Shown piece after piece: positions 1-7,168 of a DNA stretch of 23,799 bases. The DNA is from SHWC01 sp945902735 (GTDB lineage: Bacteria > Pseudomonadota > Alphaproteobacteria > UBA828): positions 1-23,799 of the forward strand of contig CAMDNF010000035.1 in the NCBI GenBank assembly GCA_945902735.1, read 5' to 3'. Every line of letters starts with the position of its first letter. The stretch's first letter is position 1. The position numbers and the translations under genes were made by a program. The notes beneath the pieces were generated by a model that was not told where the DNA came from, did not search any database, and worked only from the letters and a program-made list of their open reading frames with translations.

Positions 1-2
1 AA

Positions 3-53
3 CAGAAAACCATCGAACAGCGCCGCTTGCTTCACCGCAAACTCGCCGCATAA
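3..53 (+). CDS. Possible 3' end of an unidentified CDS, cut by the window edge
   Basis: An open frame enters from the left edge and ends at a TAA at 51-53, giving a short basic tail that ends in LLHRKLAA. The composition is charged and helix-like, as in the C-terminus of a real protein, but sixteen residues are too few to identify a family. The IS21-type fragment lies just downstream, so this may be the tail of another mobile-element gene; that is a guess from position only. Confidence 0.25.
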   Translation, partial: QKTIEQRRLLHRKLAA

Positions 54-212
54 GATCAACCAACCAGATGAGGCCAACCCTCCATTAATTTACAACCCCA
101 TCTGTCCCAAATGATCTGACGACGCACAAGGGGCGGTTTTCGCGTCCAATCGTGACCCCCTCTAAGACTACGTGTCAGCGTCCCTTCCTTTTGCCGGGAA
201 GGGTGTTGGGGG
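54..212. other. Non-coding gap with a possible IS21-type left end
   Basis: No gene is visible here. TGTCAGCG at 173-180 starts with the TGT typical of IS21-family termini and lies about 30 bp before the istA-like start, where a left inverted repeat would be expected. A 7-bp hairpin follows: CCCTTCC at 182-188 pairs with GGAAGGG at 197-203 around an 8-nt loop. The matching right end of an element is not in the window, so the boundary is tentative. Confidence 0.35.
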
Positions 213-614
213 ATGATCGGCGTGGACAAGATCGGCGAGATACGACGCGCCTACTTTGAACAACGCCGGCCGATCAAGGAGATCGTGCGGACGCTGTCGG
301 TGTCGCGCGCGACGGTGCGCAAGGTCATCCGTGGCCACCAGACCGAGTTCAAATATGAACGCGGGAACCAGCCGGCGCCGAAGCTTGGCGAGTGGGTCGA
401 TGTTCTGAGGGAGATTCTGGAGGGGGAAGCCAAGCTACCGCGGCGGGAGCGCCGTTCGACCCAGCGCCTGTTCGAGGAGTTGCGCGGGCGCGGCTATGAC
501 GGCGCGCACGACAGCGTGCATCGATTCGTCAAGGCTTGGCGGGACGAACGGGCCCGCATCATCGGCATCGACTATTCGGGCGCACAGGTGCCGGCGAGGG
601 GCCTGCAAAGTTAA
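213..614 (+). pseudogene. istA: IS21-family transposase IstA, N-terminal fragment
   Basis: The first ~115 residues look like the start of an IS21-family IstA transposase. There is a helix-turn-helix of the form IKEIVRTLSVSRATVRKVIR at about residues 21-40, then the family's linker with QPAPKLGEW and a second DNA-binding region around STQRLFEELRGRGYDG. A full IstA runs to roughly 400-500 residues with a DDE catalytic core; here the similarity stops near residue 115 (about position 557) and the frame ends at 614. The last ~18 residues (IIGIDYSGAQ...) do not look like IstA and probably come from other DNA joined at the break. No istB follows. The family call is firm; the fragment cannot transpose by itself. 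Confidence 0.8.
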
Positions 615-769
615 TATGGCGGATCGAGTGTCTACGCAGCGTGAGTCGCCGCAGCCATTCGTCCCGGTCTATCCGGCCCTGGCTGGCATCAAATGGTGGG
701 TATAATGGTGGGTGTGCCAAGATAAAACTTAAGTAATATGCTGATTTTGTTTGTATATTCCTGAAATAG
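615..769. other. Intergenic remnant between IS21 fragment and tRNA-Ser
   Basis: No intact gene is visible. A 9-bp direct repeat ATGGTGGGT occurs at 693-701 and 705-713, and the last 50 bp are unusually AT-rich for this window. The stretch lies immediately downstream of the tRNA-Ser 3' end, a common place for integrative elements to insert. I see no complete attachment-site duplication. Confidence 0.4.
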
Positions 770-859
770 TGGCGGATGGGGTGGGATTCGAACCCACGGT
801 GGGCTTGCACCCACGCCGGTTTTCAAGACCGGTGCCTTCAACCACTCGGCCACCCATCC
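770..859 (-). tRNA. tRNA-Ser (anticodon UGA)
   Basis: On the minus strand this is a 90-nt tRNA with CCA encoded. The acceptor arm GGATGGG (from 859 downward) pairs with CCCATCC before G-CCA. The D-arm contains GTGGCCGAGTGG, and the anticodon stem CCGGT/ACCGG encloses the loop CTTGAAA, giving UGA. A long variable arm (GTGGGT...GCCCAC), the mark of serine tRNAs, is present, and the T-loop reads GGTTCGAATCC. All stems pair, so it should be functional and read UCN serine codons. A degenerate copy lies about 520 bp upstream in the direction of transcription. Confidence 0.97.
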
Positions 860-1025
860 AATTCTTATCTAATCAATGCCTTGCAGCCCGGTTTGACACT
901 CGGCAACCTAGAACGAAACGCGGTTTTGCCACCCAACTGCCACCCGCCGCAATCACGAAATCCGCGATCCTTGACCTTCAGCGCCTCGTGCCTTCGCGCG
1001 CGGGGCGTTATTGTGAGTGCGCCGC

Positions 1026-1375
1026 TCAATCGGGAAGCGATACTCCGAGCGCCTGCTCGAACTGCGTCCGCGAATGAGTGCCGGATCGCTCTATATCCCT
1101 TGGCAACGATGAGAAGCAGCAATGCCTCGGGCGCATCTTTCAAGGCGGGCAAAGTCCTGGCACCTTCGCTGAACGGCACGCTAAACGAAGCGATGCGGTC
1201 CACTAACTCCACATCATCCCGAAAGGGCAGTTTGTCTCAGAAGAACTGCCATTTGTCGGCGGCAAGCGCGATCGCTTCATCCATCACCGCAAAGGCCGCA
1301 TCAGCTTTTGACCGTTGCTTTCGGAACCCGAAAATTGCTCCTCCAGTCCGTGCCTGCTCATTGTAACTGGGTAAC
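1026..1375 (-). pseudogene. Decayed small gene of unknown family (in-frame TGA plus frameshift)
   Basis: Read downward from about 1375, a continuous protein-like frame runs to KWQFF, is interrupted by TGA at 1237-1239, and resumes at once with DKLPFRDDVELVDRIASF. Near 1095 the frame shifts by one base: the reading VAKG continues as IERSGTHSRTQFEQALG in the next frame and ends naturally at TGA 1026-1028. The restored product of about 115 residues is hydrophilic and helical, with no membrane segment or catalytic motif that I recognise. No start codon with a ribosome site is evident, because the 5' end abuts the degenerate tRNA. Two independent lesions mark it as dead. I do not assign a function. 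Confidence 0.6.
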
Positions 1376-1469
1376 TTGCGGAAGCTATGGGCTTCAAACC
1401 GGTAAACGGGCTGCCCCGACGCGGATATTCAAGACAAGAGCCCTCAAGATGCCTCTCGGCCACTCATCC
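1376..1469 (-). pseudogene. Degenerate tRNA-Ser copy
   Basis: The minus strand from 1469 downward follows the intact tRNA-Ser(UGA) along its whole length. GGATGAGTGGCCGAG matches the 5' end, TTGAGGGC matches TTGAAGGC of the D-arm, GTCTTGAA matches the anticodon region, and GGTTTGAAGCCCA matches the T-arm, followed by TTCCGCA near the CCA end. The anticodon stem (CTTGT against ATCCG) and the acceptor stem no longer pair. This is therefore a relic, not a second tRNA gene. It probably arose by duplication of the neighbouring gene or as a scar of integration. Confidence 0.75.
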
Positions 1470-1596
1470 GTCGCTACGCACCAACCGCGCGCCAGTGTCT
1501 TCTAACCGCCGCGCGAACCTCTGGCCAGCGCAGCCTGAATATTGGACGGCGGGGTATCTCCAGCCCCGGGGTTGAAGATTTGGCCAACAGAATCAG
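1470..1596. other. Short intergenic stretch with no recognisable feature
   Basis: I see no open frame with a start and ribosome site, no hairpin with a T-run and no repeat in this stretch between the tRNA relic and the toxin remnant. It is probably decayed sequence belonging to the same accessory strip. Confidence 0.4.
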
Positions 1597-1926
1597 CTAG
1601 CGAAGTTCCACTAGCCGCGTGCCTTCGTTGAGATGTGCCAAGAGCTGCGGCCACGCGGTTTCAATGCGTTCAAGTACGGCGCGTGTCGTGGCATTGCCGG
1701 TCCGCACCCAAATGACTTGAATGACCTTCTCTTGCGCTTCATGCGTGGGAACAAAGTTGTGATCTTTGGTGACAACTACCGCCCCAGTACGGCTCGCATA
1801 CGCTCTGATCGTGGCGTCATCGGCGTCACGCAACGCAACTTCCTAAACGTGATGCGCCTCATGTCCGGTCTTGCGTAGCCATTCCGCCGAGGCCGGCGGT
1901 AGTTGAGCATCGACCAGGAATTTCAC
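1597..1926 (-). pseudogene. DUF5615 PIN-like toxin with premature amber codon
   Basis: Starting at GTG 1926-1924 the frame reads VKFLVDAQLPPASAEWL, the typical opening of DUF5615 PIN-like toxins, where the early aspartate is part of the acidic nuclease site. Codon 28 is TAG (1845-1843). Reading continues in the same frame with EVALRDADDATIRAYA, VVTKDHNF and VIWVRTGN, all standard motifs of the family, to TAG at 1599-1597. The restored length is 109 residues, normal for the family. GTG overlaps the upstream DUF433 stop codon (GTGA), so the two are translationally coupled. The toxin is probably inactive unless the amber codon is suppressed. Confidence 0.8.
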
Positions 1927-2154
1927 TCAGCCGCCGTAACGACCGGATGGCTTATTTCTCGCGCGGCGTATGCCAAGGCGGCCCGAATATCGTCTATCTC
2001 AAGATAGGGAAAGTCGGCGAGAATCTGTTCATAGGTCATGCCGCCGGCCAGCATCTCAAGGATGTCGGTAACGCGGATGCGCATACCCCGGATACAGGGT
2101 TGCCCGTGACATTGCTCGGGACGAATCGTTATGCGCGACAACGGGTTCATCATG
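1923..2154 (-). CDS. DUF433 antitoxin
   Basis: This is a small protein (about 76 residues) with the DUF433 signature: an N-terminal ITIRPEQCHGQPCIRGMRIRV segment, then a winged-helix-like region with VTDILEMLAGGMTYEQILADFPYLEIDDIRAAL. DUF433 proteins are the DNA-binding antitoxins of VapBC-like pairs with DUF5615 toxins, and the partner follows with a 4-nt overlap. I chose ATG at 2154 (MMNPLS); an open frame continues upstream to 2276 but would run through the divergent promoter region and has no family similarity there. TATATT lies 6 nt before the start, so a leaderless transcript is possible. The antitoxin frame is intact although its toxin is broken. Confidence 0.8.
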
Positions 2155-2248
2155 CTTAGAATATACACATTTTTCGACCGCCGCGCCACCCCGCGCCGAC
2201 CAATTTTTGCGAGGTTGTATGCGTCGAGTGCGCTAGAGAGGAAGGGAC

Positions 2249-3127
2249 ATGGCCGATCCCACGACAGCCGCCGCAACCGAAACGACCTCCCCAGGCTTTC
2301 TCTTGGTCGACGGGCCGGTGGTGCGCGTACGCCGCTGTCGCCACGGACCCATGGCCTATTTGACGCAGGACGCCTATGTCGGCCGTTCGCTCGATCTTTA
2401 TGGCGAATATGGGGAGGACGAGCAGGTCATGCTCGCGCGCATGGTCAGGCCCGGCGATATCGTGGTTGAAGCGGGGGCTAATCTGGGCTCGCGCACCGTG
2501 CCGCTGGCCCAGAAAGTCGGCCCGACCGGTGCCGTGATTGCCTTCGAGCCGCAGCGCTTCGTCTACCAAATCATGTGTGCGAACGTTGCGCTCAACGAAC
2601 TTACCAATGTGCGCGCGCAAAACGCGGCCGTGGGCGAGGCACCCGGCGTGCTCGATGTGCCGGCCATCAGCTATTCGACGCCAAACAATTTTGGCGGCGT
2701 ATCGCTCGATGGCGTCAGCACGGCCAAAGTGAGCGCCAATGTCGCGGCGGAAAAGGTGCCGGTTGTGACGATCGATTCGCTCAATCTGCCACACATGCGT
2801 CTGCTCAAGATCGATGTCGAGGGGATGGAACGCGCCGTATTGGCCGGCGCACGCGAAACGATCAAGCGCTGCCGTCCCTTCCTCTATTTCGAAGCGGATC
2901 GACGCGAACGAAACCCCGAGCTGATCTCGCTCGCCCTCGAACTCGGTTATCGGCTGTGGTGGCACATGCCGTTCTTATTCAATCAGAATAATTTCGCGGG
3001 CAACGCGACCAATGTGTTCGGGCGCATCGTCTCGCTCAACCTCTTGGGCGTGCCCAAGGAGGTTAAGACCGTGGTGCAAGGTTTGAAAGAGGTGACCGGT
3101 CCCAACGAACCTCATCCGATCGGCTAA
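2249..3127 (+). CDS. FkbM-family methyltransferase
   Basis: This is an S-adenosylmethionine-dependent O-methyltransferase of the FkbM type, 292 residues. The SAM-binding motif I is VVEAGANLGSRT at residues 72-83. The acidic end of the second strand is AFEPQ at 98-102, and the family's KIDVEGME motif is at 187-194. A purine-rich site (AGAGGAAGGG) precedes the ATG. Members methylate sugars, lipids or secondary metabolites; the substrate cannot be told from sequence. It is transcribed divergently from the toxin-antitoxin remnant and separated by 99 bp from the ABC permease, so it may be independent of both. Confidence 0.85.
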   Translation: MADPTTAAATETTSPGFLLVDGPVVRVRRCRHGPMAYLTQDAYVGRSLDLYGEYGEDEQVMLARMVRPGDIVVEAGANLGSRTVPLAQKVGPTGAVIAFEPQRFVYQIMCANVALNELTNVRAQNAAVGEAPGVLDVPAISYSTPNNFGGVSLDGVSTAKVSANVAAEKVPVVTIDSLNLPHMRLLKIDVEGMERAVLAGARETIKRCRPFLYFEADRRERNPELISLALELGYRLWWHMPFLFNQNNFAGNATNVFGRIVSLNLLGVPKEVKTVVQGLKEVTGPNEPHPIG

Positions 3128-3226
3128 GCGCCGCCCATCGTTCTCGTCACCACGCTTGTTCTTAGGGTACGAACCGTGCTCGGATGGCGGCTCTCGTTCG
3201 AACCGCTTTGAGCACATCCCGCGCCG

Positions 3227-4063
3227 ATGCCGGCTTCCCGTTTTCGTTGGTATAACGCCATCGGTCTTATGGCCGGGTGGGTCTTTGCGCTATTCCCGAT
3301 TTTTTGGATGCTCTCGACGTCGTTCAAGCCGCTCGCCGAGTGGATTACCGTTCCGCCGACCTGGCTGCCAAAGGAGCCAACGCTCTCCAACTACGCGCCG
3401 CTGTTCAGAACCTTTGACGACCGCTACATCACGGGCCTTGGCGCCGGTTGGCGCTCGATGCTCGATTCCATCATTTGCTCCGGCTCCGCGACCCTGATTT
3501 CCGTCGCGTTTGGGCTCGCGGCCGCGCTCGGCTATTCGCGCTATCGGGCGGGCGGCGATCATTTCGCCCTCGCGGTGCTGTCCGTCCGCATTGTGCCGAC
3601 GGTGACGCTCGCCATTCCAATGCTCTTCCTGTTCGGCGAGCTCGGCCTACGCGACACCTATATTGGCGTGATTTTGGCGAACGTGGCGTTGACCGTGCCG
3701 TTCTCCTTTTGGATGCTGAAGAGCTTTATCGACGAGGTGCCGCAAGCGATCGAGGAAGCCAGCATGATGGACGGCTTCAGCCGTTGGCAGGCTCACTTTT
3801 TCGTCACCGTGCCCTTGATCCGGGGCGGGCTAATGGCGACGGGGTTGTTCGTCTTCATCCTCAATTGGAGCGAGTTTTTGATCACCATGACGCTGACCGA
3901 CAAGAACGTGATCACGCTGCCGGTCAGCTTGCACCATTATGAAGGCATGATCGGGGTACAGGCCGCCTTCGCCGCGTTCGCGGCCGCGCCGATTCTCGTG
4001 TTGGGATTCTTGATTCAGAAGCACCTCGCGCGGGCCTTTACGCTCGGCGCGATCAAGCGGTAA
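3227..4063 (+). CDS. ABC transporter inner-membrane permease, carbohydrate (MalG-like) type
   Basis: A 278-residue integral membrane protein with about six hydrophobic segments, including residues 10-30, 83-103, 112-137, 146-167, 200-220 and 248-263. The EAA loop that docks on the ATPase reads EEASMMDGFSRWQAHFFVTVPLI at 176-198. The periplasmic region after the first helix (FKPLAEWITVPPTWLPKEPTLSNY) is typical of MalG/UgpE-type CUT1 permeases. Such a permease needs a second permease, an ATPase and a binding protein, and none is in this window. It is followed after 16 bp by an SDR gene, suggesting co-transcription with the catabolic group downstream. Confidence 0.88.
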   Translation: MPASRFRWYNAIGLMAGWVFALFPIFWMLSTSFKPLAEWITVPPTWLPKEPTLSNYAPLFRTFDDRYITGLGAGWRSMLDSIICSGSATLISVAFGLAAALGYSRYRAGGDHFALAVLSVRIVPTVTLAIPMLFLFGELGLRDTYIGVILANVALTVPFSFWMLKSFIDEVPQAIEEASMMDGFSRWQAHFFVTVPLIRGGLMATGLFVFILNWSEFLITMTLTDKNVITLPVSLHHYEGMIGVQAAFAAFAAAPILVLGFLIQKHLARAFTLGAIKR

Positions 4064-4079
4064 GGGAGCGGGAATTAAA

Positions 4080-4877
4080 ATGCGCTTGAAGAACAAAGTC
4101 GCGATCGTCACGGGCGCGGGTTCGGTCGGTCCCGGTTTCGGCAATGGCAAAGCAATCGCGACGTTGTTCGCTCGTGAAGGCGCCAGCGTGTTCGCGGTCG
4201 ATTTGGTCGCCGCCGCGGTGGAGGAAACTCGAACGCTGATTGCCTCTGAAGGCGGCTCCTGCGCCACCCATCTTTGCGATGTCACCAAGGCAGGCGACGT
4301 CAAGGCCATGGTCGAGGCCTGCGTCGCGCGCTTCGGCCGGCTCGATATATTGGTCAATAATGTCGGCGGTTCCGAGCCGGGTGGGCCGGTCGATATGAGC
4401 GAAGAGACCTGGCGACGCCAGCTCGACTTCAATTTGACCAGCGCGTTTCTCTGCTGCAAGCACGCGATGGCAAGCATGGAGCAATCGGGCGGTGGTGCGA
4501 TCGTCAATATTTCCTCGGTCGCCGGCCATCGTCATATCGGCAATAATCACGTCGCCTATGCGGCGGCGAAAGCGGGGCTCCAACAATATACGCGCTCGGC
4601 CGCCGTGCAGTATGCGCCGAAGGGCATCAGGCTCAATGTGGTTAGTCCCGGGTTGATGCACACGCCTTTGGTCGAGCAGCGCCTGGCGCGGCAATACAGC
4701 GCGAACGATCTCGCCGCATTGATCGAGAAGCGCCATCGCCAAGTGCCGATGGGGCGCATGGGTGATAGCTGGGATGTTGCCTTTGCCGCGCTTTATTTGG
4801 CGTCTGATGAAGCCCGCTATGTGACCGGCGCGGACCTCGTGGTCGATGGCGGGCTGATCGCCGCGACGCCCCGATAA
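4080..4877 (+). CDS. SDR-family NAD(P)-dependent oxidoreductase
   Basis: A classical short-chain dehydrogenase of 265 residues. The nucleotide-binding loop is TGAGSVGPGFGNG at 11-23, a few residues longer than the usual TGxxxGxG. NNVG is at 93-96, and the catalytic residues are N118, a serine at 145-146, Y160 and K164 (YAAAK). The C-terminal PGLMHTP and VTGADLVVDGG segments are standard. D41 after the second strand suggests NAD preference, which is inference. Its place between a sugar-type permease and a hydroxyacid dehydrogenase fits oxidation of a sugar, polyol or hydroxyacid; the substrate is unknown. Confidence 0.88.
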   Translation: MRLKNKVAIVTGAGSVGPGFGNGKAIATLFAREGASVFAVDLVAAAVEETRTLIASEGGSCATHLCDVTKAGDVKAMVEACVARFGRLDILVNNVGGSEPGGPVDMSEETWRRQLDFNLTSAFLCCKHAMASMEQSGGGAIVNISSVAGHRHIGNNHVAYAAAKAGLQQYTRSAAVQYAPKGIRLNVVSPGLMHTPLVEQRLARQYSANDLAALIEKRHRQVPMGRMGDSWDVAFAALYLASDEARYVTGADLVVDGGLIAATPR

Positions 4878-4976
4878 AGACGCCGAATCAGCCAGGCTCA
4901 TGATTGTCGCGTGAGGCCGAATAGCCCAGTATGAGAGCCGGCGTCACGCCTTACTCAACGAACAGGGAGCGCAAAG

Positions 4977-6176
4977 ATGGCTGCATCGGATCGCAAATTT
5001 ATTACGCCCGAGAATCAAAAATGGTTGGCAGGTCGCGCCGCTTCGGCCGCGGTGCGCTGCGGTGATTTGCTCTTTGTCGCGGGCCAAACGGCAACCGATA
5101 GCAATCTTAATCCCGAGGCGCGCGGCGATGTGAAAGCCCAGGCGCACCGCGCCTTCGCCAAATTGCGCGCGATCATCGAGGCGGAAGGCGGCACGATGGA
5201 TGATGTGCTCGACATCATGTCGTTCCATACCGACCCGCGTACGATCGATGCGGTGTTAGAGGTGGCACGCGAGTGGTTGCCAGCCGGGCGCTATCCGGCG
5301 TGGACCGCGTTCGGCTCGACCGGCTTGCAACACCCGGACATTCTGGTGAGCCTGCGCGCCATCGCTCATCTCGGCAAGGCAGAGAAGAAATGCGTGACGC
5401 CCGATTCAATGGCTTGGTTGCGCGGCCTGCCGATCTCCGCCGGCTGCCGCAAGGGCGATTACATGTTTGTCTCGGGCATTCTTTCGTCGGATGCCTCGGG
5501 CAAGGTGCTCGACCCGAGCCATCACGATAAACAGGCGCGCACGGCCTATGTGCGCCTCAAGGAAGTCTTGGCGGCGGGCGGCGGCGGCTTGGACGACATC
5601 GTCGATATGATCGCGTTCAACCAAGACGCCCGCGGGATGGATGCCTCGGTCGATATTTGGTGCAACGAAATCATTCCGGAGAAGCCGATCAACACGGTGA
5701 CCGCCTATACGGCGATCGCGACCTCCGGCCTATATCGGCTGGGCCATGTCGGGGCCTATCGGGCGATTGCCGATTTCAACTCAAGCCCGCGCGTCGCCGC
5801 GAATATCCCCTCGGTGCATTGGCACGAGCAGCGCATCGGAGGGGCCTCGAAAAAGAAGAACGGACGGCTGGTCGGCATCGCCGGCCAGGTCGCCTCGGAC
5901 GGTCAGAAAAACATCATCGCGCGGGGGGATACCGCGGCCCAGGCGCGCTATTGTTTCGGACAGATTAACGGGGTGCTCGAAAAACTCGGGGGTTCGCTCG
6001 ACAGCGTGGTCGAAATCACCTCTTTTCATAAGGATCCCCGCGCTTGGGAGATTGTCATGGGGGTGGGGCGGGAGGTCTTCAAGCCGGGCAGGGGGCCGGC
6101 CTGGACCCCGGTTGGCGCCACCGGCCTCTATTTGGAGGGCTATCTTCACGAAATTTATGCGCTTGCCGTGATATAG
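4977..6176 (+). CDS. Triple RidA (YjgF/YER057c/UK114) domain fusion protein
   Basis: This 399-residue protein contains three successive RidA-like domains at about 8-132, 138-267 and 277-399. Each repeats the same landmarks: a GD/R-LLFVAGQ strand (VAGQTATD, VSGILSSD, IAGQVASD), a helix ending in GG-x-DDVxxI (TMDDVLDIMSFHTDPR, LDDIVDMIAFNQDAR, LDSVVEITSFHKDPR), and a closing AIA or ALA strand. RidA members are about 130 residues and form trimers, so this chain has the content of a whole trimer. The arginine of the classical PAR motif is replaced by W109, N239 and W376, and the glutamate of the EIEAIA strand by R, R and Y, so ordinary enamine/imine deaminase activity is unlikely. A good ribosome site (CAGGGAG) precedes ATG 4977. 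It is followed after 10 bp by the D-2-hydroxyacid dehydrogenase gene. Confidence 0.9.
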   Translation: MAASDRKFITPENQKWLAGRAASAAVRCGDLLFVAGQTATDSNLNPEARGDVKAQAHRAFAKLRAIIEAEGGTMDDVLDIMSFHTDPRTIDAVLEVAREWLPAGRYPAWTAFGSTGLQHPDILVSLRAIAHLGKAEKKCVTPDSMAWLRGLPISAGCRKGDYMFVSGILSSDASGKVLDPSHHDKQARTAYVRLKEVLAAGGGGLDDIVDMIAFNQDARGMDASVDIWCNEIIPEKPINTVTAYTAIATSGLYRLGHVGAYRAIADFNSSPRVAANIPSVHWHEQRIGGASKKKNGRLVGIAGQVASDGQKNIIARGDTAAQARYCFGQINGVLEKLGGSLDSVVEITSFHKDPRAWEIVMGVGREVFKPGRGPAWTPVGATGLYLEGYLHEIYALAVI

Positions 6177-6186
6177 GGCCCCAGCA

Positions 6187-7155
6187 ATGGCAAACGTGCT
6201 GATTTACGATTCGATCGACCAGGCCGGGCTCGAAATTCTTAAGGCCCGTAGTGATATCAAGATTGTGAATGTTCTCGCCAATGACACCGAGCGTCTGATG
6301 GCCGCGTTGCCGAGCGCCGATGCCGCGATCCTGCGCTACTACCCCTTTAACCGGGCGGCCGTGGCCGCCGGCAAACGGCTCAAGGTGATCCAGCGCCATG
6401 GGGTCGGCTATGACCGGGTCGATGTCGCGGCCGCGACCGAGCACCGTATTCCGGTCGCGACGGTCGGCGAGGCGAACTCGGTTACCGTTGCCGAATTGAC
6501 GCTCTATTTCATGTTGGCGGCCGCCAAGCAGGGCCTCGCGCTCGACCGCATGACGCGCGCCGGTGAATGGAAAAGCCGGGAGACGATTCCGACCATCGAG
6601 TTGTTCGAAAAGAACGTTCTGATCATCGGCTTCGGCCGGATCGGCACGCGCGTGGCACCGCGCTGTGCCGCGTTCGGCATGACCGTCCATGTCTGCGATC
6701 CCAATGTCTCGGACACTGTGATTCGCGCGGCCGGTTATGTGCCGGTGAAGGATTTTCGTGCCGCGCTGGCGGCGATGGATTACGTCACTGTGCACACGCC
6801 ACTGAACGACACAACCCGCCACATGTTCGATCGCGCCACACTCGCGCGCATGAAGGATGGCGCGGTCTTCATCAATACAGCGCGCGGCGAGATCGCCGAT
6901 AATGTCGCGGTCGCCGATGCGCTCACGAGTGGTCGTCTGTTCGCCGCCGGGTTCGATGTCTTCGAGCCGGAGCCTCCGGGCACGGCGCACCCGCTGGTCG
7001 CGCACCCGCGCACGGTAATCACGCCTCATGCCGCTGCGCTGACGCGCGAATGCAATCGCCGCACGTCGATTCGGTGCGCGCGCAATGCGATTGACGCGAT
7101 CGAGGGACAACTTGACCCTTCTTATGTGGTGAATCCAGATGCGCTTCGACATTGA
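6187..7155 (+). CDS. D-isomer-specific 2-hydroxyacid dehydrogenase
   Basis: A 322-residue NAD-dependent dehydrogenase of the phosphoglycerate dehydrogenase-like family. The Rossmann motif is GFGRIG at 148-153, with D171 as the NAD-selecting acidic residue. The catalytic triad residues are R233 (NTARGE), E262 (DVFEPEP) and H281 (TPHAA). It lacks the C-terminal ACT domain of long SerA, so it reduces or oxidises some other 2-keto or 2-hydroxy acid, such as glyoxylate/hydroxypyruvate; which one is not visible. It starts 10 bp after the triple-RidA gene and probably shares its transcript. Confidence 0.88.
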   Translation: MANVLIYDSIDQAGLEILKARSDIKIVNVLANDTERLMAALPSADAAILRYYPFNRAAVAAGKRLKVIQRHGVGYDRVDVAAATEHRIPVATVGEANSVTVAELTLYFMLAAAKQGLALDRMTRAGEWKSRETIPTIELFEKNVLIIGFGRIGTRVAPRCAAFGMTVHVCDPNVSDTVIRAAGYVPVKDFRAALAAMDYVTVHTPLNDTTRHMFDRATLARMKDGAVFINTARGEIADNVAVADALTSGRLFAAGFDVFEPEPPGTAHPLVAHPRTVITPHAAALTRECNRRTSIRCARNAIDAIEGQLDPSYVVNPDALRH

Positions 7156-7168
7156 TCGGCGTCTAGCA

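Noticed and set aside
693..713. 9-bp direct repeat ATGGTGGGT, considered as an attachment-site or target-site duplication
   Set aside because: The two copies are only 3 bp apart, so they cannot flank an element; probably simple repetition.
776..1366. A 196-residue open frame on the plus strand across the tRNA-Ser and the dead gene
   Set aside because: It reads through the antisense strand of an intact tRNA, and the minus strand has the better protein-like frame.
2155..2276. Upstream extension of the DUF433 antitoxin
   Set aside because: It would cover the divergent promoter region and the start of the FkbM gene and has no family similarity.
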